A DNA stretch of 64,000 nt from Polyangiaceae bacterium (GTDB taxonomy: Bacteria; Myxococcota_A; Polyangia; Polyangiales; Polyangiaceae), in contig JABFXY010000016.1 in the NCBI GenBank assembly GCA_013361525.1, positions 1-64,000 on the forward strand. Direction: 5' to 3'. Under the pieces are notes generated by a model. The model had not been told where the DNA came from. It did not search any database and saw only the letters and a program-made list of their open reading frames with translations. Within the stretch, counting starts at the first letter, position 1. Each line of letters opens with the position of its first letter. A program made the translations under genes and the position numbers. Positions 53,653 to 63,192 of the stretch are shown here, one piece after another.

Positions 53653-53743
53653 AACAAGAAGGCGGGAAGACAGGAAGGATGAATAGAGTTTTCGATTCAT
53701 CCGCTTGTTACCTCTGATCTTCCAAACTTCCCGTCTTCCTGTT
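53653..53743. terminator. Nested inverted repeat between convergent genes
   Basis: Outer arms of 17 nt at 53653-53669 and 53727-53743 pair with one wobble and one mismatch. An inner perfect 8-bp hairpin GGATGAAT/ATTCATCC (53677-53684 and 53695-53702) lies within. The sequence is purine-rich on one side and AT-rich for this genome. It sits between the stop codons of the GNAT gene and of xanthine dehydrogenase, so a two-way terminator is likely. Confidence 0.6.
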
Positions 53744-53751
53744 TCTCTCTC

Positions 53752-56700
53752 TTATTCTGCTGCCCGCACGGTCGCCTCGTCTTGCTGGGCAAGACGCGCG
53801 CGTACGGTGTGGAAGATGGCTTCGTGCGTGGCGGGGCACGGCAGGTCGACTTGGCCGCCCGGCGCACCGAATTGCGCAATGGCGTCGCGGATCGCCTCTC
53901 GCACGCTGATCGCGAGCATCAGCGGCGGCTCGCCGACGGCTTTGCTGCCGTGCACGACGCCGTCTTGATAGGCGTCGTCCAGAAGGGCGACGTGGAATTC
54001 GACGGGCGCATCACCAATCGAAGGGATTTGGTAGGTGCTCGCCGAATGGGACAGCAGCTTGCCGCGTTTGTCCCATTTGAGCTCTTCCCCGGTCAGCCAA
54101 CCCATACCTTGCACGAATGCGCCTTCGATCTGGCCGCGATCGACGCCCGGGTTGAGCGAGTCACCGACGTCGTGGAGGATGTCGACGCGCGTGACGCGCT
54201 TCATCCCCGAATAACCGTCGACCTCGACCTCCGACACCGCTGCCCCATAAGCGAAGTAGTAGAAGGGCTTTCCGCGCCCGGCCTTCTTGTCGTATCCGAT
54301 GCCCGGCGTGCGATAGAAACCCGTGGCGGACAGCTGTGTCTGCTGCATGTATGCGCGGTCGACCACGGCCTCCCAGGAGACGGTCTCGAGGCGATTCGGA
54401 ATGCCGATCGAGCCGTTCGCGAACACGAGCCTCGCTGGATCGACGGGCGCTCCAATCCGCTCGGAGAGCACGGAAGCGGCAACGGGGGCGATTCGAGCGC
54501 GGATTTGTTCGCACGCGTCGCGCACGGCTGCACCATTGAGATCGGCGCCGCTCGATGCAGCCGTCGCCGAGGTATTGGGAACCTTGTCGGTGCGCGTTCG
54601 CATGACGCGAATCGACTCGCGGGGCAGGCCGAGCTCGCGCATCGCGATGCCCAGCATCTTGGTGTAGAGCCCCTGCCCCATTTCGGTCCCGCCGTGATTC
54701 ACCTGGACGGTGCCGTCGCGGTACACGAGCACGAGCGCCCCCGCTTGGTTCAGGAAGGTCGCCGTGAAGGAGATACCGAACTTCACCGGCGTGATGGCGA
54801 TGCCGCGCTTGATGCGCTCGCTCTTCGCGTTTTCGCGCTCGAGCTCCGCGCGGCGCTCCACGAACCTCGACTCGGCGAGGAGCCTCGGCCAAACGCGCTG
54901 GATGCGCGTATCGACCAGATCCTGACCATAGTGCGTCGTATTGGTCTCGCCGCTGCCGCAGTAGAGGTTTCGCTCGCGGACGACCTCCGGAGCGAGCCCG
55001 GTCGCGCCAGCAACGCGGTCCAAAATGTCCTCGATGACGACCATTCCCTGCGGGCCGCCGAAGCCGCGGAACGCCGTATGCGAGACGGTGTTGGTCTTCG
55101 CGACGCGGCCGACGAAGCGCACGGCGGGAAGGAAATAGGCGTTATCGAGGTGGAAGAGACCACGGTCGCAAATGGACTCGGATAGATCGAGGGCCCAGCC
55201 GCCGTCGTTGGTGAGGTCGCAACGAACCGCGCGCAACCGGCCGTCGTCGTCGAAGCCGACGTCGAACGATCCGAAGAACGGGTGACGCTTGCCGGTCAAC
55301 ATCATGTCGACGTCACGGTCGAGCTGGACACGCACGAGACGGCCGGTCTTCAGCGCGGCGAGCGCGACGATCGCCGCCCAAGTATTGCCCTGCGTCTCTT
55401 TGCCGCCGAAGCCGCCGCCCATCCGGGGAGCCTCCACGACGACCTTGTTCCGCGCGACGTGCAGCACGTGGGAAACGACGGCTTGCACCTCGGACGGATG
55501 TTGCGTCGACGAGCACACGAAGACGTCGCCGTCTTCACCGGGCTCGGCCCACGAGGCATGGGACTCGAGATAGAAGTGCTCCTGCCCGCCGATGTGCAGC
55601 TCGCCGGACAGCCTTCGCGGGCTCGAGGCGAGCGCTGCGTCGACGTCACCGCGGGCAATGACGTGCGGCTCGGTGTGGTAGCTCTTCTGTGCAATCGCAT
55701 CGGCGATGCCGACGATGGCCGGCAGCGGCTCGTATTCGACGCGGACCTTCGCGGCCGCGCGACGCGCCTCGAGGAACGATCGGCCGCCGACGCCCGCGAC
55801 GATGTGCCCGGCGAACGATGCTTCGGACTCGGCAAAGAGCGGCTCGTCCTTTCGAATCGCGCCGACGTCGTTCTCACCCGGGACATCCTTCGCCGTGAGG
55901 ATGGTGACCACCCCGGGCATCGCCGCAGCTTCGGCGGTGTCGACGGAGAGGATCTTCGCGCGCGCGTGAGGCGAACTGACGGGCCAAATGAAGAGCGCGT
56001 CGCGACGAGCGGCGATGTCGTCGACGTACTGCGCGCGACCCGTCACGTGCAAATGCCCGCTCTCGTGGGCGAGCGAACGTGACGGATCGTCGACGACGCT
56101 CGGCGTGCCGCGATCGAACAAGAACGGCTCGTCCTGCGACAGGCTCTTTTCGCCGGCGAAGAACTTCTCGAGGAGCGAGGCGAGCAAGCCTTTGCGATAG
56201 GGGGCGCCGGACCGGACGTCGTCGATCGGCGAAAACTCGGACTCGAGGATCGCCCCCGCTGCCCGGACGTTCTCGACGTTCCACGCGCGACCGACGAGAT
56301 GCGCCTCCGCTTTCGGGGCGCGTGACGGCGTCGCGGCGACACCGCCGAGACCAAAACGCGCGCTCTTCACGATGCCTGCGGAATCGAGATCGACGACGAA
56401 CCCGGCCGCGACGATCGCGATGTCGAGCTCGCGGCGCTTCGAGACCTTGAAGGAATCGCTGCGGCGGTCCAGACCGGCGGGCGCGTGAGGAATGAACACG
56501 CATTTCAGAACTTCGTCCTCGGCGAGGACCGTCTGCCGGTACCCCGTGAAGAAGTCGGAGAGCGGAACGGTGCGCTCACCGCGAGCCGCCGACGCGAGCA
56601 CGACGTCGGCGCCGAGCGCGAGAAGCACCGGCGCCATGTCACCGATCGGTGACGCGGTCACGAGGTTGCCGGCGAGCGTCGCTCGGCTGCGAATCGGCCG

Positions 56701-57576
56701 CGAGGCGAACGCCCAAAGCATCTTCTGCACGAGCGGAAGCTCCCCGGCGAGCACCTCTTCCACCTCGGTGAGTGGAACCGCACCGCCGAAGGTGAAGCCG
56801 CGATCGTCGCGCTTCGACGCCTTCAGCTCGGGGACGCTCTCGACGGAGACGAGCTTCGGATAAGGCGTGCCTCGCTTGTTCATGTAGACGCCGAGCTCGG
56901 TCGCGCCCGCGACGATCTCGTATTTGGCGCCGTGCTCGCGCTTGATCTCGAGCAGCTCCGAGAGTGATCCCGGGCGCAAGAAGACCTTCCCATCGGCCTC
57001 GTAGCGAAGCGGAGGCGGCACCGCCGGCGCGTCCTTCGACAAACGCAGCTGAAAGAGATCGCTCGGCCGGCTCGCCTTGGCCTCGAGGGCGTCGAGCATC
57101 GCGTCGCGGATCGGACGGTAGCCCGTGCAGCGGCACAGGTTGCCGTTGAGCTGATCGACGACCTTCGCGATGTCCGCACGACCATCCGCGCCTTTGAGAT
57201 CGTCGCGGTAATAGCCCTCGAACATGCTCATGATGAAGCCCGGCGTGCAGTAACCGCACTGCGAGCCGTAGTGCTTCACCATCGCGTCCTGTACGGGATG
57301 CAAGCGCTCGCCCTCGGCGAGGCCTTCGACGGTGACTACCTCGCGCCCTGCGAACATCGGCAAAAACGCGATGCAGGAGTTGATCGCTCGGTAGGTGCTG
57401 CCGTGCGCGCCCTGGTCCCGCAAACCGACGGTGCACGCGCCGCAGTCGCCTTCGGCGCAGCCTTCTTTCGTGCCCGTCCTGCCCGTCTTGCGAAGCCACT
57501 GGAGCAAGGTCGTCTCGGGGTCTTCCCCGTCGACGACGATGCGCTCGCCATTCAGCGTGAACTCGAACGATCCCAC
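53752..57576 (-). CDS. Single-chain xanthine dehydrogenase
   Basis: A 1274-residue molybdo-flavoenzyme with all three parts in one chain. Two [2Fe-2S] sites: C40, C45, C48, C68 and C107, C110, C148, C150. FAD domain about 190-420 (VAGATELGVYMNKRG; ASRPIRSRATLAGNLVTASPIGD). Molybdopterin part 500-1250: GQEHFYLE, AFRGFGGPQG, GGTEMGQGLYTK and catalytic E1216 (KAVGEPPL). It oxidises hypoxanthine and xanthine to urate. The eukaryote-like fusion differs from the usual bacterial XdhA/XdhB split. It starts with GTG at 57576. No XdhC or uricase gene is adjacent. Confidence 0.93.
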   Translation of the reverse strand: MGSFEFTLNGERIVVDGEDPETTLLQWLRKTGRTGTKEGCAEGDCGACTVGLRDQGAHGSTYRAINSCIAFLPMFAGREVVTVEGLAEGERLHPVQDAMVKHYGSQCGYCTPGFIMSMFEGYYRDDLKGADGRADIAKVVDQLNGNLCRCTGYRPIRDAMLDALEAKASRPSDLFQLRLSKDAPAVPPPLRYEADGKVFLRPGSLSELLEIKREHGAKYEIVAGATELGVYMNKRGTPYPKLVSVESVPELKASKRDDRGFTFGGAVPLTEVEEVLAGELPLVQKMLWAFASRPIRSRATLAGNLVTASPIGDMAPVLLALGADVVLASAARGERTVPLSDFFTGYRQTVLAEDEVLKCVFIPHAPAGLDRRSDSFKVSKRRELDIAIVAAGFVVDLDSAGIVKSARFGLGGVAATPSRAPKAEAHLVGRAWNVENVRAAGAILESEFSPIDDVRSGAPYRKGLLASLLEKFFAGEKSLSQDEPFLFDRGTPSVVDDPSRSLAHESGHLHVTGRAQYVDDIAARRDALFIWPVSSPHARAKILSVDTAEAAAMPGVVTILTAKDVPGENDVGAIRKDEPLFAESEASFAGHIVAGVGGRSFLEARRAAAKVRVEYEPLPAIVGIADAIAQKSYHTEPHVIARGDVDAALASSPRRLSGELHIGGQEHFYLESHASWAEPGEDGDVFVCSSTQHPSEVQAVVSHVLHVARNKVVVEAPRMGGGFGGKETQGNTWAAIVALAALKTGRLVRVQLDRDVDMMLTGKRHPFFGSFDVGFDDDGRLRAVRCDLTNDGGWALDLSESICDRGLFHLDNAYFLPAVRFVGRVAKTNTVSHTAFRGFGGPQGMVVIEDILDRVAGATGLAPEVVRERNLYCGSGETNTTHYGQDLVDTRIQRVWPRLLAESRFVERRAELERENAKSERIKRGIAITPVKFGISFTATFLNQAGALVLVYRDGTVQVNHGGTEMGQGLYTKMLGIAMRELGLPRESIRVMRTRTDKVPNTSATAASSGADLNGAAVRDACEQIRARIAPVAASVLSERIGAPVDPARLVFANGSIGIPNRLETVSWEAVVDRAYMQQTQLSATGFYRTPGIGYDKKAGRGKPFYYFAYGAAVSEVEVDGYSGMKRVTRVDILHDVGDSLNPGVDRGQIEGAFVQGMGWLTGEELKWDKRGKLLSHSASTYQIPSIGDAPVEFHVALLDDAYQDGVVHGSKAVGEPPLMLAISVREAIRDAIAQFGAPGGQVDLPCPATHEAIFHTVRARLAQQDEATVRAAE

Positions 57577-57737
57577 GCTGCGGATGCTACATCAGGCGCG
57601 GCTCGAAACGGGCTTCGACGACTTGGGACGAGCGTCCAGCGAGGCGCGGCCTCGCCTTCGCACGTGACGTGCGCGCAGACGTGCTCGTGCGATTTTCGCG
57701 GCTGACAGCGGCACCTGCCAGTGAGACGGAAGCGCGC

Positions 57738-59306
57738 GTGAGAGCCAAACGATCCTCGGGCACGCTGACGTTGGGCCTCGCGTTCGTCGTCGGGTGCGGG
57801 CGCTCGAGCGGTCCCTCGCCGGAGGCCGCGCGGTCGGAGCCGATCGTCGCGCGCACGGAGACGACCGCCGCCGCGAAGCCGGTTCGATGTGGTCCCGCGA
57901 GCGGCCGGTCGGTCTGGCCTCGGTCGGCCGAGCAACCAGCCCGTTTGTGCATCCACGCGACGATCGCATCGAACGGCGTTCGGAGCGCCGACCAGAAGGC
58001 CAACGTCGTGATGGTCTGGTACCGCCCGGAGGAGCTCTCGCGCTTCGACGGCGGGCTTCCGCCTTTCGAGCTGTTCGATGCGTTCTTCGAGCGCGCGCGG
58101 GTCGTCGAAGGTGTCGACCTCACCGCCGGCGACCTCGAGCTCTCGCTCGATTACCCGGGCGGCGACGCGGCCGTGTTCGTCGTCGCCGACGTGCATCGAT
58201 CGTTTTGGGCGACGATGTTCGGGGCCGGCGCGGGCAACTTCATCGGCGTGGGCAAACCAGCTTCGGTCGTCGACGAGCACACCGCGGACGCGACGGTGAC
58301 ACTCTCGGTCGTCCCGACACCGCCGCCGAAGACGGAAGCTTGCGCGGGCGAACGGTTCGAGCTCGTCGAAATCGACGCGCCCGAAGTCGCGGGAACAGTC
58401 AACAACCCCACGAAGCGCCGGGCCTGCGCGTACCTCCCGGCGAGCTACGCGAAGGAGCCGACACGCCGATACCCGGTGGTGTACCTGTTGCCCGGCTTCG
58501 GCAGCTCGGACCTGTCTTATCTCGGCGGCAAAAAGAGCCTTCGCGACACGGCGGATGCCCTGAAGAGCGAAGGGCTCGACGAGGTCATCCTCGTGGGCGT
58601 CGACACGAGCACGCTCGAAGGAAGCACGTATTTCACCGATTCGAAGAGCGGCGGCGCATGGGACGCTTTCTTCGAGAAACGCCTCCTTGTCGCGATCGAC
58701 AAGCGGCTTCGCACGCTGGCCGATCCGCGTGCCCGCGCCCTCGTCGGCCACTCGACCGGTGGATTCAACGCCGTTTCGTTGGCGCTCCGACATCCGACGC
58801 TCTTCGGCGCCGTCGCGAGCTCTGCGCCGGACGGGCTCGATATCGAGCGCTGGCTCGTCGCAGAAGACGGCAAAATAGGTCCCAAATGGCTCGCGTGGAC
58901 GCGGCTCGAAGCCGCCGTCGGAGGCAAGGGCCAGTTCGTCAGCTACGCGTCGGCTTGGTCATCCGAGGGGTCGGCTTGGCCGTTCGATCTCGAGACCGGC
59001 GCGCTTGCGCCCGCTTGGACCTCCTGGCGAGCAGCATCACCCGTCGCGCTGCTCGACGACCCGAAGAGGCTCAAGGCATTCCGCGCGACGTTCGACGGGC
59101 GCATCTATTTGACCGTTGGAAAGCGGGATGAGTTCGGGCTTTACGAGCCCACCAAGCGATTCTCCGCGCGCCTCACGGAGCTCGGGGTTCACCACGAGCT
59201 CGTCGAAACCGAGGGCGGCCACGGGTCCGACCAGTGGAAAGGCCTCGAGGGCGGGCTTCGATTCGTCGCTCGAGCGATGTCACCGAAGCGACCGAAAGCG
59301 CACTGA
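57738..59306 (+). CDS. Secreted esterase-D-like alpha/beta-hydrolase lipoprotein
   Basis: A 522-residue lipoprotein starting at GTG 57738 with a signal ending FVVGC. The N-terminal 200 residues are strand-rich; the hydrolase domain (about 230-520) has YPVVYLLPGFGSSDLSYLGG, nucleophile S339 in GHSTGG and a probable catalytic His in GGHGSDQWKG. This is the esterase D/Ag85-like branch (PF00756), which includes enterochelin esterases and feruloyl esterases. The substrate is unknown. It is divergent from xanthine dehydrogenase and is followed by the large kinase gene after 23 bp. Confidence 0.85.
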   Translation: MRAKRSSGTLTLGLAFVVGCGRSSGPSPEAARSEPIVARTETTAAAKPVRCGPASGRSVWPRSAEQPARLCIHATIASNGVRSADQKANVVMVWYRPEELSRFDGGLPPFELFDAFFERARVVEGVDLTAGDLELSLDYPGGDAAVFVVADVHRSFWATMFGAGAGNFIGVGKPASVVDEHTADATVTLSVVPTPPPKTEACAGERFELVEIDAPEVAGTVNNPTKRRACAYLPASYAKEPTRRYPVVYLLPGFGSSDLSYLGGKKSLRDTADALKSEGLDEVILVGVDTSTLEGSTYFTDSKSGGAWDAFFEKRLLVAIDKRLRTLADPRARALVGHSTGGFNAVSLALRHPTLFGAVASSAPDGLDIERWLVAEDGKIGPKWLAWTRLEAAVGGKGQFVSYASAWSSEGSAWPFDLETGALAPAWTSWRAASPVALLDDPKRLKAFRATFDGRIYLTVGKRDEFGLYEPTKRFSARLTELGVHHELVETEGGHGSDQWKGLEGGLRFVARAMSPKRPKAH

Positions 59307-59329
59307 CTTAGCCGACTATACTGGCGGAC

Positions 59330-62300
59330 ATGCTGCACGCGCTCCTCGCGAGCCGCTTCACCGTCGTCGAGCTCGCGGGGAAGGGTGCGTCCGGCGAAGT
59401 GTACCGTGCGATCGACGAGCACACAGGACGCTCCGTCGCGGTGAAGGTGCTCGGCTCGCCGATGGACGCGGCCGCCGTCGATCGATTCTCGCGCGAGGTT
59501 CAGCTGCTCGCGTCCGTCGATGATCCACATGTCGTGCGTTATGTCGCGCACGGCTCGGACGAGACGGGCAGACCCTACATGGTCGTCGAATGGCTCGAAG
59601 GTGAAGACCTCTCGCGACGACAGAAGCGCGAGCCACTCGACGGGCGACAAGCGCTGGAGGTCGTGCGGCAGGCCGCGATGGGCGTCGCGGCCCTTCACGC
59701 GCAGGGCATCGTTCATCGCGACATCAAGCCCTCGAACATCTTTCTCAGCTGGAGTGGGCGCGGCGCCATCCACGTGACCCTCGTGGATCTCGGGGTCGCG
59801 CGCGTCGAGTCGACGACCCAGCTGACGCGCGACGGGATGATGATCGGAACCCCGTCGTACATGTCGCCCGAGCAAATCCTCGGGAAACAGAACGTCGACG
59901 CCGCGTCCGACGTTTTCTCGCTCGGTGTCGTCTTGTTCGAGCTCGTCGCGCGCGAGCGGCCCTATCACGCCGACGACGTCGTCGGCCTCGTCGCGAAAAT
60001 CGCCCTCCAAGACCCGCCTCGATTGTCTTCGATCGCGCCGGAGGTCCCGCCCGAGCTCGAGATGATCGTCGCCACCGCGATGGCGAAAGACCCTTCGTCG
60101 CGCTTCGCGTCCGCCTTGGATCTGGCGCGTGCGCTCGAGGTCGCGCCGCCTTATGCCGTGGACCGAGCCGCGAAGGTCGCCGACGACGCGATCACGAAGG
60201 CGTCCGGGCCGAGCTCTCTCGCCACGACCGAGCGACGCATCGTCACGACGGTGTTCGTGCGGCTGGCATCGACGGTCGGATCCCACGGCGCGTGGAGCAC
60301 GTTCGCGCGGATCGCGTCGAATGCCGGCGGCGTGGCGCACAAGCTCCTGTCGCTCGCGTTCGTCGCGGTATTCGGTGAAGAACGCTCCGCAGGCGACGAA
60401 GCGCAACGGGCTGCGCGTGCGGCGCTCGCCATTCGATCGGCGCTGCCTTTCGCGAGCGTCGCCGTCGCGACGGGGCGCGTGCTCGCAGGAGCATCGGGCC
60501 TCGCAGGCGAGGCGATCGATCGAGGCGTCGGTCTCGCCGTCGCGGCGGGTGGCATCCGCCTCGACAGCGCGACGGCCCGCATGCTCGGCGACGGCTTCGA
60601 GATCGTCGACGACGGCGGGCCGGTGCTCGCGGGCGAGAGAATCGCCGCGGGGCCGTCGCGAACGTTCCTGGGGCGCGAGATTCCGTGTGTCGGACGCGAT
60701 CGTGAGCTCACCCAGCTGCTCGCGTTGTTCGACGAGTCGGCCGCCGAGTCGGTCGCCCGCGCCGCGGTGGTGATCGGCGAGCCCGGGGTCGGCAAGTCTC
60801 GATTGCGTCACGAGCTCCAAGCGCGGATTTCGCATCACGAGCGCGAGGTTCGCTTCCTGGTCGCGCGCGGCAACGCGATCGCGGTGGGCTCGCCGTTCGG
60901 CATGATCGGCGCGGCGATTCGTGCATTCGCCAACATTCAAGAGGACGAGCCCGTCGCCGAGCAGCGCGCAAAGCTCGGCCTGACGGTCCGCACGCGCGAT
61001 CGAAGCGCCATCATTCCGCTCGTCGCCCGCCTCGCGTTCATCGACGGCGCGCCGATGAGAGGCGCCGAGGACGGCGCGTACGTGAGCGATCAGCTCCGCA
61101 TCGCGTTCGAAGATTGGCTCCGCGAGCTCAGCGGCGAGAAGCCTTTGTGCGTCGTGCTCGAGGACGCTCACCACGGTGATGCGCCCTCGATGAAGCTCCT
61201 CGACGGCGCCCTCGGAAACCTCACCAATTCCCCCATTTTCGTCGTCGCGCTGGCCCGCCCGGAGCTCGACGCGCGCTTTCCGCGCTTATGGAATGCGCGC
61301 GATCCGATCGTGCTTCGGCTCGGCAAGCTCGGTCGGCGTGCGAGCGCCGAGCTCGCGCGCACCGCGCTCGGAGGCCGTGCGACCCAGGAGCTCGTCGATT
61401 CACTCGTCGATCGCGCGGGCGGCAATCCATTTTATCTGGAAGAGCTGCTTCGCGCCGTGATGTCGCGGTCGGGTGCGCCGAGCTCGGTGTCGGATCTTCC
61501 CGAAACCGTGCTCGGCATGGTGCAGGCTCGGCTCGACGCGCTCGGCCCTTCCGCGAAGCGGATCCTCCGCGCGGCGAGCGTCTTCGGCGAGGCGTTTTGG
61601 CCGGGCGCCATCGCCGCCGCGCTCGACGACGCCGGTGAGGACACGACGTCGTCGCTTCGCGATCTCGTCGCGCGTGAGGTCGTCGAGCGCCGCGCGACGT
61701 CGCGCTTCCAAGGGGAGGAAGAGCTCGCATTTCGTCACGGGCTCCTGCGCGACGCCGCGTACGAGATGCTCACCGACGACGATCGGCGCGAAGGTCACGG
61801 TCGCGCGGCAGAATGGCTCGAATCGCGCGGCGAGCGTGAAGCAGCGCTGCTCGCGCGCCATTACGAGCGCGCCGGACAAACCGCGCGCGCGACGATTCAT
61901 TACGAAAGAGCGGCCGAACAAGCGCTCGTCGGCAGCGATTTCGAGGGCGCCATCGAATGCGCCGAGCTCGCACTCGCTTATGGCGCGACGGCGGGTGCGC
62001 GGGGCAGGCTGCTGCTCACCATTGCGGAGGCGCGGCGATGGCGCGGCGAATTGGAAATGGCGCTCGACTCCGCCGCGTACGCCGAGGAAGGCCTCGACCC
62101 GGGCACGGTCGAATGGTTCAGCGCCGTTCGCGAGCAAATCGCCGCGACCGGTCGCCTCGGGCGCCGAGACCAAATCGCAGCGCTTTCGGAGAAGGCCGCG
62201 AGCCAGGCTGCCCAACCCGGAGCGCAGGGCGCGCAGATCGCCGCGCTCGTGCCGGCTGCCGTTCACCTGCTGTACGCCGGCGAAAAGTCTGCGGCGGAGG

Positions 62301-63157
62301 CGCTCTCCGCCCGCATCGAGACGCTCACGTCGCGCATGCTCGGCCTCGAGCCACGCGCTCGCGCCCGTGTCCACCAGCTCCGAGCCGTGTTTGCCCAGGC
62401 ACGCGACGAGGTCGACGTCGCGATCCGCGAGCAAGAAGCCGCCTTGGCGCAATTCCGGGCCGCCAACGACAAGAGGGCCGGGGCGCTCGTCAGCGCCAAC
62501 CTCGGGTTTGCCCTCGTCCAAATGGGCGCATACGAGCGCGCCGAGGAGGTGCTCGTCGATGCGCTCGCCGTCGCGGAGACGCTCGGCCTCGGGACCATCG
62601 CACCGCTCGCGGAGCAGAACCTCGGGGCCCTGCACGCACGCAATGGCCGCCTCGCCGAGGCGCTGGCGACGCAGACGCGCGCGGCCGAGCGCTTCGCAGC
62701 ATTGCGCGATCCACGGCTCGAGGCGACCTCGCGCGTCCATTGCGCCCTCATCCTCCTTGCGCGTGGGGAGCTCGATCGAGCGGAGCAAATGGTGCAGCCC
62801 GTGATGGAAGCCGGGTTCGAGCCGCTTCGCGTCGGCGCTTGTGCCGCGCTCGCCGGCGTTCAGCTGCGTCGCGGCGACCCCCGGGGGGCGCTCGCGCTCG
62901 CGAGCCAGGCCGCATCGGTGCTCGGACGGCTCGGTTCCGTCGAAGAGTTCGAAATGGTGGCGCGGCTCACCCTCGTGGAGGCGTCGATCGCCTGTGGACA
63001 GCGCGACCAAGCCCGCGCCGCAGCGGCCGCGGCGCGCGCACGTATGGAGGAAAAGGCTGCCCGCGTCGCGAACCTCGATCTACGCCGCTCGTTCCTCGAG
63101 CGAACGCCGGAGCACGCACGGCTCGCGGAGCTCGAGCGCGCGCTCGCAACGCACTGA
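59330..63157 (+). CDS. Ser/Thr kinase with decayed cyclase, AAA ATPase and TPR domains
   Basis: A 1275-residue soluble regulator. Kinase domain about 10-270: K39, HRDIKPSN (H129, D131), DLG in place of DFG, GTPSYMSPEQ. Residues about 300-430 match a class III cyclase fold (TERRIVTTVFVRL; AALAIRSALPFASVAVATGRVLAG), but the metal Asp residues are gone. An STAND/AAA-like ATPase (about 445-800) has Walker A GEPGVGKS at 483-490 and VVLEDAHHGD for Walker B. TPRs fill 820-1260. This PknB/AAA/TPR layout is common in Myxococcota; the cyclase part may be a ligand or protein-binding module. Confidence 0.88.
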   Translation: MLHALLASRFTVVELAGKGASGEVYRAIDEHTGRSVAVKVLGSPMDAAAVDRFSREVQLLASVDDPHVVRYVAHGSDETGRPYMVVEWLEGEDLSRRQKREPLDGRQALEVVRQAAMGVAALHAQGIVHRDIKPSNIFLSWSGRGAIHVTLVDLGVARVESTTQLTRDGMMIGTPSYMSPEQILGKQNVDAASDVFSLGVVLFELVARERPYHADDVVGLVAKIALQDPPRLSSIAPEVPPELEMIVATAMAKDPSSRFASALDLARALEVAPPYAVDRAAKVADDAITKASGPSSLATTERRIVTTVFVRLASTVGSHGAWSTFARIASNAGGVAHKLLSLAFVAVFGEERSAGDEAQRAARAALAIRSALPFASVAVATGRVLAGASGLAGEAIDRGVGLAVAAGGIRLDSATARMLGDGFEIVDDGGPVLAGERIAAGPSRTFLGREIPCVGRDRELTQLLALFDESAAESVARAAVVIGEPGVGKSRLRHELQARISHHEREVRFLVARGNAIAVGSPFGMIGAAIRAFANIQEDEPVAEQRAKLGLTVRTRDRSAIIPLVARLAFIDGAPMRGAEDGAYVSDQLRIAFEDWLRELSGEKPLCVVLEDAHHGDAPSMKLLDGALGNLTNSPIFVVALARPELDARFPRLWNARDPIVLRLGKLGRRASAELARTALGGRATQELVDSLVDRAGGNPFYLEELLRAVMSRSGAPSSVSDLPETVLGMVQARLDALGPSAKRILRAASVFGEAFWPGAIAAALDDAGEDTTSSLRDLVAREVVERRATSRFQGEEELAFRHGLLRDAAYEMLTDDDRREGHGRAAEWLESRGEREAALLARHYERAGQTARATIHYERAAEQALVGSDFEGAIECAELALAYGATAGARGRLLLTIAEARRWRGELEMALDSAAYAEEGLDPGTVEWFSAVREQIAATGRLGRRDQIAALSEKAASQAAQPGAQGAQIAALVPAAVHLLYAGEKSAAEALSARIETLTSRMLGLEPRARARVHQLRAVFAQARDEVDVAIREQEAALAQFRAANDKRAGALVSANLGFALVQMGAYERAEEVLVDALAVAETLGLGTIAPLAEQNLGALHARNGRLAEALATQTRAAERFAALRDPRLEATSRVHCALILLARGELDRAEQMVQPVMEAGFEPLRVGACAALAGVQLRRGDPRGALALASQAASVLGRLGSVEEFEMVARLTLVEASIACGQRDQARAAAAAARARMEEKAARVANLDLRRSFLERTPEHARLAELERALATH

Positions 63158-63192
63158 CGCGAGCGCCTCGATGAACGGCGCGCAGGCAGCGC

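Noticed and set aside
59189..61174. Long open frame on the minus strand opposite the large kinase gene
   Set aside because: Explained by the GC-rich codon use of the real gene; the translation is Arg/Ala-rich with no domain. The same holds for long antisense frames at 49871-52192, 36054-38129, 6832-8649 and 9219-11069.
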